Shown: positions 1 to 7,815 of the stretch, one piece after another
How the letters are laid out: each line of letters starts with the position of its first letter
Position numbering within the stretch: position 1 is the first letter of the stretch
NCBI RefSeq assembly: GCF_001908025.1
Contig: NZ_MQMG01000006.1
Span: forward strand, 22,415 to 86,414
Length of the DNA: 64,000 nt
Reading direction: 5' to 3'
Source of the DNA: Geobacillus proteiniphilus
Lineage (GTDB): Bacteria; Bacillota; Bacilli; Bacillales; Anoxybacillaceae
Position numbers and translations under genes: made by a program
The notes under the pieces: generated by a model
What the model was told of the DNA's origin: nothing
Databases searched by the model: none
The model's input: only the letters and a program-made list of their open reading frames with translations

Positions 1-854
1 CGGATATCGATACGATTTTCAAATTGCGCAACAACGCCAAATATATTCGCAACCATCGCGGCATCACCCATTCGATTCCCGCCGTCGTTCTTTGGCCGCT
101 GCTCATCGTCAGCGTGATGGCCGCCATCTATCCGAAAACGGATTGGCTTCGCGTTTGGCTTTGGACGTTTGTTGCCGTCGCCTTGCACGTGTTTGTTGAC
201 ATTTTTAACTCTTACGGAACCCAGGCGTTGCGCCCGTTTACAAAAAAATGGATCGCCCTTGGCGTGATTCATACGTTTGATCCGGTCATTTTTGGGCTTC
301 ATTTGGTTGGCGTCGGCGGCTTGTTTCTCGGCGCCCATCCAGGTTATACGTTTCTTGTCGTCTACGTGCTTATCGCTGCGTATTATGGGCTTCGCTTCCG
401 CCAGCAGGCCAACATCAAACGGCTCGTGCGCGCCTCGATCGCCGGGGTGACCGAGATCATCACCGTACCGACATGGCGGCCGCGCGAATGGCATTTAGCC
501 ATTTCAACCTGCGACGAATTTTACGTCGCCCGCGTCAAACGCGGCGAGCTCATCATCCTTGACCGCTTCCAAAAGCGTGCGCTTCCCGACCATCCGGTGA
601 TGAACGCCGCCAAACGCGACGAAAATATCGCCGCTTTCTTATCTTTTTCCCCGGTTTACCGTTGGGAAATGAACGAATACGATGATTACTACGAAGTGCG
701 CTTTACTGATTTACGCTATCGAAGCAAAGGGTATTACCCGTTTGTCGCTGTCGTCCAGCTCGACCGCGATCTCAATATTGTCAGCTCATACACCGGCTGG
801 ATTTTCAGCGAAGGCAAACTGCGCAAAAAGCTCGAACTTGCTCCAAACGGCTGA
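1..854 (+). CDS. yfhP: YfhP-like membrane metal-dependent hydrolase, 5' truncated
   Basis: The frame is open from the first bases of the window (D-I-D-T-I-F-K-L before the in-frame TTG at 24), so the true start lies upstream and only about 283 residues are present. The text [18 protein letters not shown] near the visible N-terminus is the H-R-G-x-T-H-S motif of the YdjM/YfhP membrane-bound metal-dependent hydrolase family (PF04307). Three or four hydrophobic segments follow, near residues 20-40, 45-65 and 95-125, then a soluble C-terminal half. In B. subtilis yfhP lies beside sspK, as here. The substrate is not known to me. Family assignment is firm; function is only by family. Confidence 0.85.
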   Translation, partial: DIDTIFKLRNNAKYIRNHRGITHSIPAVVLWPLLIVSVMAAIYPKTDWLRVWLWTFVAVALHVFVDIFNSYGTQALRPFTKKWIALGVIHTFDPVIFGLHLVGVGGLFLGAHPGYTFLVVYVLIAAYYGLRFRQQANIKRLVRASIAGVTEIITVPTWRPREWHLAISTCDEFYVARVKRGELIILDRFQKRALPDHPVMNAAKRDENIAAFLSFSPVYRWEMNEYDDYYEVRFTDLRYRSKGYYPFVAVVQLDRDLNIVSSYTGWIFSEGKLRKKLELAPNG

Positions 855-961
855 TGGGCTCCGCCCCAATCATTGCCACACATAAGCGCTACAGGGTGTC
901 CCATAATAAAAATACGTGTTGGCCATCCAACACGAGCACGCCGTTAAGGAGGGAATGTGCC

Positions 962-1123
962 GTGCGGAACAAAGCGCACAACTTCCCGAACCAAAACAAC
1001 AACAAGTTCGAAGGCGAACCGCGCGCCAAGGCCGAGTACGCCTCGAAGCGGGCCGACGGCACGACCAACACCCACCCGCAAGAACGGATGCGCGCCTCCG
1101 GCGAACGAAGCGATTTCTTTTAA
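962..1123 (+). CDS. sspK: Small acid-soluble spore protein K
   Basis: This 53-residue basic protein starts at a GTG placed 8 bases after an AAGGAGGG ribosome binding site (946-953). The core [15 protein letters not shown] and [12 protein letters not shown] matches the minor small acid-soluble spore protein SspK, which is made in the forespore and associates with the spore. Position after yfhP is conserved in Bacilli. The family is normally about 50 residues, so this is full length. A GC-rich hairpin follows. Expression under a forespore sigma factor is expected from the family; I did not identify a confident promoter. Confidence 0.88.
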   Translation: MRNKAHNFPNQNNNKFEGEPRAKAEYASKRADGTTNTHPQERMRASGERSDFF

Positions 1124-1129
1124 CATGAA

Positions 1130-1162
1130 GGGGGAGCACGGCATCGTTCGCCGCACTCCCCC
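1130..1162 (+). terminator. GC-rich hairpin after sspK
   Basis: GGGGGAG (1130-1136) pairs with CTCCCCC (1156-1162), and inner CGGC pairs with GCCG. No T-run follows, so it could be a weak terminator or an RNA-stabilising hairpin between sspK and the next small gene. Confidence 0.5.
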
Positions 1163-1190
1163 GGCACATTCCGCAGCGAGGTGAACAATC

Positions 1191-1352
1191 ATGGGTCACC
1201 ATCGGCGCAAAAAATTTTATGACAACTTTTACTCCAATCCGTTCGGGCAGCCGTGGGCCAATCCAAAACACGCCCACTCGCAAGTAAACGGCGAAACGCA
1301 ACAAACGCTTGACCTCATCATTTTAGAGCGGCAGACGCGCAAGCAGTCGTAG
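1191..1352 (+). CDS. YpzG-like small protein
   Basis: A 53-residue reading frame with ATG preceded by an AGGTG-type ribosome binding site. The text PWANPKHAHSQVNGETQQT and LIILERQTRKQS resembles the YpzG family of short Bacillaceae proteins (NPKHA-xx-QVNGET core). It is His-, Asn- and Lys-rich with no membrane segment. Its position between sspK and a strong terminator fits a small sporulation-associated unit, but no function is established. I assign the family from memory of its core motif, so confidence is moderate. Confidence 0.7.
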   Translation: MGHHRRKKFYDNFYSNPFGQPWANPKHAHSQVNGETQQTLDLIILERQTRKQS

Positions 1353-1360
1353 CGAAACAA

Positions 1361-1388
1361 CCTAGGGAGACACCCTCCCTAGGTTTTT
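1361..1388 (+). terminator. Intrinsic terminator
   Basis: A perfect 9-bp stem, CCTAGGGAG (1361-1369) with CTCCCTAGG (1375-1383), has a 5-base loop and is followed by TTTTT. It ends the sspK/YpzG-like unit. Confidence 0.9.
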
Positions 1389-1427
1389 AGGCTCTCTTTC
1401 CGTCCGACTGTGAACTTGTCCCGCCCA

Positions 1428-1769
1428 TCATGATTGAGGCAAATTCGGTTTACGAAGTAGTGAAATCGGCAGCGCCTCCTCCTCACCATTTCCTTTCAGC
1501 CGCCATCCCCAGGCGAACACTCCTTTTAAATAGCGGACTTTGAAATATTCCCCAGGCGCCCCTTCAATTTCATAAATCTCCCCAGGATGAAAATCAGCTG
1601 GATTAAGCATATACGCCTTCGCCATGGCGATTTTCCGCTCGTAGACGGCGTATTCGTTCACCATCCCCATCTGCTCCGCCTTGCGTGCCTTTTCCGTCAA
1701 CATGGCGATTTCTTGTTGCAGTTCTTCTTTCGTCATTTCGCTGTACCGTTTTTGTTCTCCTTTGATCAT
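1428..1769 (-). CDS. yfhH: YfhH family protein (DUF1811)
   Basis: 113 residues from ATG 1769, which lies 7 bases after AGGAGG; the upstream in-frame TTG at 1775 is too close to that site. The N-terminal half is an amphipathic helix (KRYSEMTKEELQQEIAMLTEKARKAEQMGMVNEYAVYERKIAMAKAYMLNP, of which ERKIAMAKAY is most typical) and the C-terminal half is a small beta domain (HPGEIYEIEG, FAWGWR). This is the DUF1811/YfhH family, found next to recX in Bacilli as here. Function unknown. The nearest minus-strand neighbour upstream is recX. Confidence 0.88.
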   Translation of the reverse strand: MIKGEQKRYSEMTKEELQQEIAMLTEKARKAEQMGMVNEYAVYERKIAMAKAYMLNPADFHPGEIYEIEGAPGEYFKVRYLKGVFAWGWRLKGNGEEEALPISLLRKPNLPQS

Positions 1770-1938
1770 AGGCAAGCCTCCTTTTTGAGCATTCCGGATG
1801 GATCGTTTTCATCCACATGGAACTCGGCAAAAGGTTCAGAACATCTCTTGATTTATGGAACTGGAACGATTTTGTGATCAACATTCAACGACAAAACTGA
1901 TAATATCCCCTAATTTTTTCAAATCCTTTCATTCGAGA

Positions 1939-2748
1939 TCACTCGTCATTACCGTGCATGCGCAGCCATTCATTGATCAAGTCAAGTGCGAATCCTTTTC
2001 GGTACAGGGCTTGGCGCATCTTTTGCTCATAAAGCGGCCGCGGGTGGTGCGCATAACGGCGGTGCGCTTTCTCCGCCTGAACACTGAGCGCCTCCCGTTC
2101 TTCTTGTTCAGTATGAGCGCCGCCATCCGCCAAAACGGCGGCAATCACCTCATGCGGAAACCCTTTGCGCATCAGCTGCTGCCGCACCCGTTCCAAAAAC
2201 GCGCGAGCCGATTCAGCCCGGCGCTGTTTTTTCGCTTTTTCGTAAAGCGAGCGGGCGATGGCCATCTGTTCATCCAACGTATACTCCGCCAAACTCTGCT
2301 CGATCAAGCAGCCCAAAACACCGAGCCGTTCCAGTTCGGCGCGGATGAGAAGCGGCCCTTTCGCCGCCGTCTTTTTTTGCGTGCGTACGTAAGCGGCGGC
2401 AAACGCCTCGTCATCGACATACCGCTCGGCGCGAAGTTTTTTGAGCACTTCATCAATCACCGAATCCGGAGCGCCTTTTTTTCGCAAGTGTGCGGCGACC
2501 TCATGCTCCGAACGCATCCGGCGCGCCAAAAAGTAAAGCGCCTGTTGATACGCCTTTTTCACCTCATCGGCATACACAATATGTTGAAGCAGGTCGTCGC
2601 TGATCTCCATCCCTTTTTTCAAGCGGAATTGAAGCAATACATCTTGATCAACTGTCAATCTCAACGACGGTGCGCCGTCACGGTGCACGACAATCCAAAA
2701 TCGTTCAGCATTTTGTTCGGTTACGACAATGTCGGCAATCGTTCCCAT
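1939..2748 (-). CDS. recX: Regulatory protein RecX
   Basis: 269 residues, the usual length for the Bacillus RecX (about 264). RecX binds RecA filaments and modulates recombination and SOS induction. The typical repeats of three-helix units are visible: ALYFLARRMRSEHEVAAHLRKKG, then VIDEVLKKLRAERYVDDEAFA, then the KGPLLIRAELERLG block, and a C-terminal unit ending in ALDLINEWLR. The N-terminal 60 residues form the extra beta-rich domain seen in Bacillus RecX. It is followed on the same strand by yfhH. Confidence 0.93.
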   Translation of the reverse strand: MGTIADIVVTEQNAERFWIVVHRDGAPSLRLTVDQDVLLQFRLKKGMEISDDLLQHIVYADEVKKAYQQALYFLARRMRSEHEVAAHLRKKGAPDSVIDEVLKKLRAERYVDDEAFAAAYVRTQKKTAAKGPLLIRAELERLGVLGCLIEQSLAEYTLDEQMAIARSLYEKAKKQRRAESARAFLERVRQQLMRKGFPHEVIAAVLADGGAHTEQEEREALSVQAEKAHRRYAHHPRPLYEQKMRQALYRKGFALDLINEWLRMHGNDE

Positions 2749-2841
2749 TGTTTGTCCCCCTTATCTTTTATCGTATCATAAGCAGGAACTTCTGACACCA
2801 AAAGCGAAGTCATAAAATAAACCAATGGAAGGGGAATCAAG

Positions 2842-3759
2842 ATGCGTATCGCCATCAACGGCGGCACTGGGCTGATCGGCCAGGCGCTCGCCCGCCATTT
2901 TTCCAAGCAAGGACATGAGATTTACATTTTCACCCGCTCTCCCAAACCTTCCGAAGGCAACATTCATTACCTTTCCTTCGACGACCACCGAAAGCCTGAA
3001 GCTGTCGATGTCGCCATTAATTTAGCCGGGGAGTCGCTCAACCGAAAACGTTGGACATCGAAGCAAAAAGAGATCATCCTTGGCAGCCGTCTTCGCGCCA
3101 CCGAAGCGATGGGCCGCTACATCGATTCACTGTCCCGTCCCCCGTCGTTGTTTATCAACGCCAGCGCCATCGGCATTTACGGCACTTCGGACTCCGCAAC
3201 ATTTACCGAGCAAACGACCGATTACGGCGGGGACTTTCTCGCCCAGACCGTCCAAGCATGGGAAGCGTCGGTCCGTCCGATCGAGCAGCTTGGCGTCCGC
3301 ACCGTCTACGCTCGCTTTGGCGTCGTGTTTGCCCGACATGGCGGCGCGTTGCCGATGATGATCAAGCCGTATCGGTTGTTTGTCGGCGGCCCAATCGGCA
3401 GCGGGCGGCAATGGCTGTCGTGGATTCATCTTGAGGACGTCGTGCGCGCGGTCTCGTACATCATCGAACACGAGGAGTTGTCCGGCCCCATCAATTTCAC
3501 CGCGCCCCATCCAGTGCAAATGGACGAGTTCGGCCGCACGGTCTCCCGCCTTCTTCGCCGCCCGCATTGGCTTCCGGTTCCCGTTTGGGCGCTTCGCCTT
3601 CTCCTTGGCGAAATGAGCATGCTCGTCACCGAAGGGCAGCACGTCATTCCAGAGAAGCTATTGCAAGCCGGCTTCCGCTTTTCGTTTCCAACGTTGGAAG
3701 GCTGTCTCACCGATTTGCTTTTGCCCCATGACCGACAAAAAATATCCAAAAAAAATTAA
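2842..3759 (+). CDS. yfhF: TIGR01777-type NAD(P)-dependent epimerase, YfhF
   Basis: 305 residues of the short-chain dehydrogenase/reductase fold. The N-terminal dinucleotide motif is [15 protein letters not shown] (residues 4-18), the active-site region is ASAIGIYG near residue 110, and a C-terminal DUF1731-like segment begins near residue 250. The family (SDR39U1/YfhF) has no defined substrate. ATG 2842 is preceded by AAGGGG. It is divergent from recX, the B. subtilis order. Confidence 0.9.
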   Translation: MRIAINGGTGLIGQALARHFSKQGHEIYIFTRSPKPSEGNIHYLSFDDHRKPEAVDVAINLAGESLNRKRWTSKQKEIILGSRLRATEAMGRYIDSLSRPPSLFINASAIGIYGTSDSATFTEQTTDYGGDFLAQTVQAWEASVRPIEQLGVRTVYARFGVVFARHGGALPMMIKPYRLFVGGPIGSGRQWLSWIHLEDVVRAVSYIIEHEELSGPINFTAPHPVQMDEFGRTVSRLLRRPHWLPVPVWALRLLLGEMSMLVTEGQHVIPEKLLQAGFRFSFPTLEGCLTDLLLPHDRQKISKKN

Positions 3760-3770
3760 CAAAAAAACAA

Positions 3771-3799
3771 TTCCCTTTTTGCCTCCGATCGTGTATGAT
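3771..3799 (+). promoter_or_regulatory. Possible promoter for the 3.8-4.0 kb leader
   Basis: TATGAT (3794-3799) lies 17 bases after TTCCCT (3771-3776). The -10 box is good and the -35 box is poor. It would start a transcript about 200 bases ahead of the acetyltransferase gene. Confidence 0.35.
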
Positions 3800-3857
3800 A
3801 AAGGAGACCTTAGGCTAGTTGTCGTCATAATCGCATACGGACAGGAACAAGGGGAAG

Positions 3858-3988
3858 GCAAATGGTGCGCCACCAGCGCTCGCGCTGGTCCTAGTGGGTT
3901 CGATTCCCACCCCGAAATTTTTTTAATGAAGTTTTAATAAAAAAATTTCGAGGGTGGGTTCCCGCTGGGAGGCTGCCCTCGGCATCCA
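3858..3988 (+). other. Structured non-coding region of unknown class
   Basis: Between yfhF and the acetyltransferase gene lie several strong hairpins. CCAGCG/CGCTGG (3873-3888) has a CTCG loop. GTGGG-TTCGATT-CCCAC (3894-3910) has exactly the 5-bp stem and 7-base loop of a tRNA T-arm. An alternative 19-bp stem pairs 3906-3924 with 3939-3958, with one bulged A, and reuses the CCCAC of the T-arm hairpin, so the two cannot form together. TCCC/GGGA and GAGGG/CCCTC pairings follow before the AAAGGAGGG site of the next gene. Acceptor, D and anticodon arms are absent, so it is not a tRNA. I do not recognise a riboswitch or T-box class. Confidence 0.5.
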
Positions 3989-4003
3989 AAGGAGGGATTG
4001 GCC

Positions 4004-4558
4004 ATGTTGAAAAAACGCGAGCTGCAAGACTGCCATGCGCTGTACGAGCTGATGGTGCATCCGGACGTCTTCCCTTTCGTGCGCCAAAAAGCCAGCTCGT
4101 ACGAAGAGTTTTTATTCATGACAAAACAGCTCATGGAGGCGGAAGAACGTGGCGAATTGATTTCGCGCACGATTTTGGACGAATGGGGAAACCCGATCGG
4201 CACAATCAGCCTCTTTGATATCCAAGATGGCGCCGGCTTTTTAGGCACGTGGCTCGGCAAGCCGTATCACGGGCTCGGTTACAATCGGCGCGCCAAAGAA
4301 GCGTTTTTCCATGAGCTGTTTTATGAGCTGTCGATCGAAACAGTGTTTTTGCGCATTCGCAAAGTCAACGTCCGCTCGATCAAAGCGGCGGAAAAACTGC
4401 CGTACGTCACGCCGGCCAATGAAACGCGGCGGGCGTTGCTCGAGCAAATCGGCGCGGATGTATACAATTTGTACGAAATTACAAAAGACAACTACACGCT
4501 CTATACAATGCGCCATCCCTCCTTTGCCCACAATGAAGAACAGCGCAAAGAGGCATAA
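4004..4558 (+). CDS. GNAT family N-acetyltransferase (RimJ/RimL type)
   Basis: 184 residues from ATG 4004, 7 bases after AAAGGAGGG; the in-frame TTG at 3998 is too close to the site. GNAT features are the strand DEWGNPIGTISLFDI, the acetyl-CoA loop region GTWLGKPYHGLGYNRRA (R/Q-x-x-G-x-G-like) and the late helix NVRSIKAAEKLPY. RimJ/RimL-like members acetylate N-terminal or small-molecule amines; the acceptor here is unknown. It is preceded by the structured leader at 3858-3988 and followed by a terminator, so it is probably a single-gene unit. Confidence 0.82.
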   Translation: MLKKRELQDCHALYELMVHPDVFPFVRQKASSYEEFLFMTKQLMEAEERGELISRTILDEWGNPIGTISLFDIQDGAGFLGTWLGKPYHGLGYNRRAKEAFFHELFYELSIETVFLRIRKVNVRSIKAAEKLPYVTPANETRRALLEQIGADVYNLYEITKDNYTLYTMRHPSFAHNEEQRKEA

Positions 4559-4582
4559 GCCGCGGGAGAGCGCATCTGATGC

Positions 4583-4617
4583 AAAAAGAGGCTGTCCAAA
4601 CGGACATCCTCTTTTTT
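4583..4617 (+). terminator. Intrinsic terminator
   Basis: AAAGAGGCTGTCC pairs with GGACATCCTCTTT around an AAAC loop, with one mismatch, and ends in TTTTTT. It lies just after the acetyltransferase gene. Confidence 0.85.
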
Positions 4618-4688
4618 ACGCATAAAAACGGCTGATTTCGCGCAAAATGGAACTAAAGGAATATTGATGCAAAGCGAGGGAACAAGCG

Positions 4689-4817
4689 ATGGCGGAAAAA
4701 CGAAAACGCGAAAAAGCGAAGCATACGCTGACAAGCGCCCAAGAAGTAAGCTATGCCCGCGATTTTAAAATGGCGGACCAAGCGGGCGGCTATACGGCCA
4801 AAAAAGCGCGTCATTAG
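4689..4817 (+). CDS. yfhE: YfhE family small protein
   Basis: A 42-residue, very basic protein (MAEKRKREKAKHTLTSAQEV start, AGGYTAKKARH end) matching the YfhE family of Bacillaceae. GAGGG lies 8 bases ahead of ATG 4689. It sits directly upstream of yfhD, as in B. subtilis. No domain beyond the family signature and no known function. The gene is short, so support comes from the match and the conserved order. Confidence 0.8.
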   Translation: MAEKRKREKAKHTLTSAQEVSYARDFKMADQAGGYTAKKARH

Positions 4818-4903
4818 AAACGATTGCTATTTATACGCTGGCGCCGTCCATGCCATCCTAATGAATGAATCGTACGATTCACACTTTTGGATAGGGGGCA
4901 TGG

Positions 4904-5092
4904 ATGATGGGCCGTTCTCGCGGACAACGGACGCGCGACAAAAACAAGGCGACTTTGCCGCAAGTGCCGAAACAGTTGAAATCTGACGGCATCGATGTGG
5001 AATACTCGGCAGAATTTGCCGACCATGAAGACCTTGAAGCACAGGCACGCGCTGCGGCAGCCGGCATCCGCCGGCAAGAGCGCAAACAGTAA
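4904..5092 (+). CDS. yfhD: YfhD family small protein
   Basis: 62 residues, Lys/Arg- and Glu/Asp-rich, with the YfhD-family core TRDKNKATLPQVPK, DGIDVEYSAEFAD and DLEAQARA. Two in-frame ATGs (4904, 4907) follow a TAGGGGG site; either may be used. The family is small, hydrophilic and of unknown role, conserved next to yfhE. A strong terminator follows at 5101. Confidence 0.85.
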   Translation: MMGRSRGQRTRDKNKATLPQVPKQLKSDGIDVEYSAEFADHEDLEAQARAAAAGIRRQERKQ

Positions 5093-5100
5093 TCGAACAT

Positions 5101-5128
5101 GGCGCCCGCTTTGATGGGGCGCCTTTTT
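5101..5128 (+). terminator. Intrinsic terminator after yfhD
   Basis: GGCGCCC (5101-5107) pairs with GGGCGCC (5117-5123) and is followed by TTTTT. Confidence 0.9.
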
Positions 5129-5201
5129 CCTGTGAACCGCTTCCACTTCGCTTTGCTTGAAGTGAGAGACTTTCTTTGTTAAACGCGTCTCCCAAGCCGC
5201 G

Positions 5202-6032
5202 CTACACCGTCGCCTCGCCCTCTAGCTCCAACACTTGGCTGTACCGTTTGTAAAACCGCCCCAACTCCCCTTTGTAATTGTCTTTCCACGGTTTTTCCTT
5301 GCCGCAATAATGGATAAAAACGGTGTTTTCCTCAATCCAAGCTAAATCGTGTTTCGGGTTGGGCAAAAGCTGCAAAAAGTCATAATAGCGCGCGTCGTAG
5401 TTGTAGCGGTAGCAGTCGACCGGTTTAATTTTGTCCCAGTACAACCCGTTTAACACGTCTTGGTCAGGAAGAACAAGCTTGAACCGGTTGTCGCGAATGA
5501 ACTGGTAAATGTCCGCAAGCCGAACGTGTTCGCGCATCATCGCAATGTTCATCATCATCACACCCGTGTTGAAATACCCTTTCGCGTTCGGCGTTTTTAA
5601 CCGCAACTTGTTGAACAAGTTTGCCACCTTCGTCGAATGGGTATGCTCAGCCGCAATGAACAAGTTCCCTTCAAAATCCATGTCATACAGCTCATCCATC
5701 GGGTTGATCGCCACAATATCCGGATCAAGGTACAAGACACGGTCGACGTCTGGCGGCAAAAACAAATGCGCCGCCAGACGGTAATACATCTCCACCGTAT
5801 AGTGGCGGAAAACAGGCGCATCATGAAACAGTTGCGGATCAACGTAAATAGGCACCAGCTCATGCCCCTGCCGGCGAACAAACTCGCCAAGCGCCTGAAT
5901 CTCTTCCTCGGCAATGCGCGAGTAAAGCAAGTAAAACGTAAACGGGCGCCGGTTGTTGCAAAACAGCGAATGCATCAAGACTCTCAGCGGCGGAAGATAA
6001 TTGGCGTCTGTCGTCACTAACACATGGAACAT
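5202..6032 (-). CDS. Family 8 glycosyltransferase
   Basis: 276 residues. The fold starts with VTTDANYLPPLRVLMHSL, the metal/nucleotide-sugar DxD site is LYLDPDIVAI (about residue 100), and FNTGVMMMN and the C-terminal HYCGKEKPW are standard GT8 signatures (GspA/LgtC-like). Such enzymes transfer hexoses from UDP-sugars, usually with retention of configuration. No signal peptide or membrane segment, so it should act in the cytoplasm. It is a lone minus-strand gene. Acceptor unknown. Confidence 0.9.
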   Translation of the reverse strand: MFHVLVTTDANYLPPLRVLMHSLFCNNRRPFTFYLLYSRIAEEEIQALGEFVRRQGHELVPIYVDPQLFHDAPVFRHYTVEMYYRLAAHLFLPPDVDRVLYLDPDIVAINPMDELYDMDFEGNLFIAAEHTHSTKVANLFNKLRLKTPNAKGYFNTGVMMMNIAMMREHVRLADIYQFIRDNRFKLVLPDQDVLNGLYWDKIKPVDCYRYNYDARYYDFLQLLPNPKHDLAWIEENTVFIHYCGKEKPWKDNYKGELGRFYKRYSQVLELEGEATV

Positions 6033-6239
6033 GCACCATCACTTCCTTTTTTGCGTCATCGATTCCCCTTTCTCTACAATTATATAGAAATTTAGGTGAA
6101 TGTTGCGCTCTTTTCATGCCAAATTGTCCGACCGCGCGATCGATTTCTTTTCATTCATTTGTATCGAAGAGCTATTCACGCGGCTACGTGCATCTTCTCC
6201 TCGCCGGCCGGCTTTGGCGGGCGAATTTTTATCGAACTA

Positions 6240-6268
6240 TTTACAATTATCAAACAAAAATCTATAAT
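6240..6268 (+). promoter_or_regulatory. Sigma-A-type promoter
   Basis: TTTACA (6240-6245), a 17-base spacer and TATAAT (6263-6268). It points toward the CoA-transferase gene and would give a 5' leader of about 250 bases. Confidence 0.6.
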
Positions 6269-6274
6269 AAAATT

Positions 6275-6523
6275 ATCGAGCAGCCGTCTCCTGCCAGCTT
6301 GGCCGCTTGTGCAGACCGGACGGCCTCTACCGTCTGTCCAATAGCCCCGTTGCTTGACAGGCAGCATCAACCGTTTGCTTTCATGCACTGACCGCAAAAA
6401 GAACTGTGCGGCCTGACGGCATCTCCGCGCCGGAATGCCTTCTCAGTCCGTTCAAGCCGGTTCCTATCTTGCACGCTGTATAGGAACCGGCTTTTTGTAT
6501 GTGAAACGAAAGGAGGGGAATCG
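6275..6523 (+). promoter_or_regulatory. Leader with internal terminator ahead of CoA-transferase gene
   Basis: About 245 bases separate the promoter from ATG 6524. Local hairpins are GGACGG/CCGTC near 6320-6340 and CCGCA/TGCGG near 6391-6411, then the strong terminator at 6455-6496 just before the ribosome binding site AAAGGAGGGG. A terminator between promoter and gene suggests attenuation, unless a short unseen transcript ends there. No known riboswitch core was recognised. Confidence 0.4.
6455..6496 (+). terminator. Intrinsic terminator in leader
   Basis: AGCCGGTTCCTAT (6455-6467) is perfectly complementary to ATAGGAACCGGCT (6480-6492), with a 12-base loop and TTTTT. Confidence 0.9.
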
Positions 6524-7708
6524 ATGCCAGGAGCGCTCGATGGCGTGCGTGTGCTCGACTTGTCGCGCGTGTTGGCCGGCCCGTATGCGACGATGATTTT
6601 AGGCGATTTAGGGGCTGATGTCATTAAAATCGAAGCGCCGGGCGGATCGGATGACACCCGGTTTTGGGGGCCGCCGTTCCAAAACGGCATGAGCGCCTAC
6701 TATACGGCCGTCAATCGCAACAAACGAAGCATGACCGTTAATTTGAAATCCGAGGAAGGACGGGAAACGATTCGCCGCCTCGCAGAAACGGCCGATGTCC
6801 TCATCCACAATTTCAAAACCGGAACGATGGATCAATGGGGGCTTGGCTATGAAGCGTTGTCGCTCCTCAACCCACGCCTCATCTACTGTTCCATCACCGG
6901 GTTTGGCGAAACAGGACCGCTCGCTCCATTGGCCGGCTACGACTATATCATTCAGGCAATGAGCGGCTGGATGAGCATCAATGGCACCGTGGATACCGGC
7001 CCGCTCAAAGTCGGCGTCGCCGTCACGGATGTGTTCACCGGCCTGTATGCCGCCATCGCGATCGAAGCAGCGCTTTTGGCCCGCGAGAAAACGGGGCGCG
7101 GGCAAAAAATTGATCTCGCACTGTTTGACTGCGCCGTGAGTGCGCTTGTCAATGTCGCCGCCAATTATTTGTTATCCGGCGACGTCCCGAAGCCGCTCGG
7201 CAATGAACACCCGAACATCGTGCCGTACTCAACGTACATGGCAAGCGACGGTCCGATCGTCATCGCCGTCGGCAATGACCGGCAGTTTCAAGCACTTTGC
7301 ACGCTGCTATCCGACCGCTCGATCGGATCCGACCCGCGTTTTCAGACAAACCCAGGCCGCGTCGCCCATCGCGATGAACTGAACCAGCGGCTGAACGAAG
7401 AAATCAAGCGGCGGACGCGGGCGGAGTGGCAGCGCCTTCTCGCTGAAAAAGGCATCCCGTGCGGGCCGGTGCAGACGCTCGATGAACTGTTCCGCCATCC
7501 GCAAACGGCGGCGCGCGAGATGACAGTCACGGTGCACCATCCAATCGTCGGTCCGTTAAAGCTTGTCGCCAGCCCGCTGAAACTGTCTGACACGCCGGTG
7601 TCTTATCGGCTGCCGCCGCCGCTGGCCGGCGAGCATAACGGCGAGGTCGAAGCTGGATGGCAAGGCAACCCGGCCGCTGAAAACGGTCCGCACGACAAAA
7701 GCCAATGA
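6524..7708 (+). CDS. CaiB/BaiF family CoA-transferase
   Basis: 394 residues, class III CoA-transferase. Signatures are the N-terminal LDGVRVLDLSRVLAGPYATM, GDLGADVIKIE, the NRNKRSM segment, and the block GVAVTDVFTGLYA, whose Asp is the usual catalytic carboxylate that forms the CoA-ester intermediate. It moves CoA between acids such as succinate and an acceptor acid. The overlap with the in-frame start region of the acyl-CoA dehydrogenase (TGA 7706-7708) shows a two-gene operon. The pair resembles glutarate or other dicarboxylate activation plus oxidation, which is inference. Confidence 0.92.
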   Translation: MPGALDGVRVLDLSRVLAGPYATMILGDLGADVIKIEAPGGSDDTRFWGPPFQNGMSAYYTAVNRNKRSMTVNLKSEEGRETIRRLAETADVLIHNFKTGTMDQWGLGYEALSLLNPRLIYCSITGFGETGPLAPLAGYDYIIQAMSGWMSINGTVDTGPLKVGVAVTDVFTGLYAAIAIEAALLAREKTGRGQKIDLALFDCAVSALVNVAANYLLSGDVPKPLGNEHPNIVPYSTYMASDGPIVIAVGNDRQFQALCTLLSDRSIGSDPRFQTNPGRVAHRDELNQRLNEEIKRRTRAEWQRLLAEKGIPCGPVQTLDELFRHPQTAAREMTVTVHHPIVGPLKLVASPLKLSDTPVSYRLPPPLAGEHNGEVEAGWQGNPAAENGPHDKSQ

Positions 7709-7815
7709 ATAAACCGTTGTTCTCCTCAACCGCTTCAGCGCCCGCTGAAACAAGGGAAACGAACGTTGACACGAAAACCATTAAAAACAAACAGTTGCAT
7801 AGGGGGATGGAAACG

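Noticed and set aside
1855..2781. Long plus-strand frame opposite recX
   Set aside because: It is a shadow of recX, whose protein motifs are unambiguous; no ribosome binding site.
3894..3910. A tRNA gene suggested by a perfect T-arm
   Set aside because: No acceptor, D or anticodon arm can be built around it; the bases after the arm do not pair with anything upstream.
3952..3972. T-box consensus (AGGGTGG...CCGC)
   Set aside because: The sequence GGGTGGGTTCCCGC is only a partial match, and the specifier and AGTA features of a T-box leader are absent.
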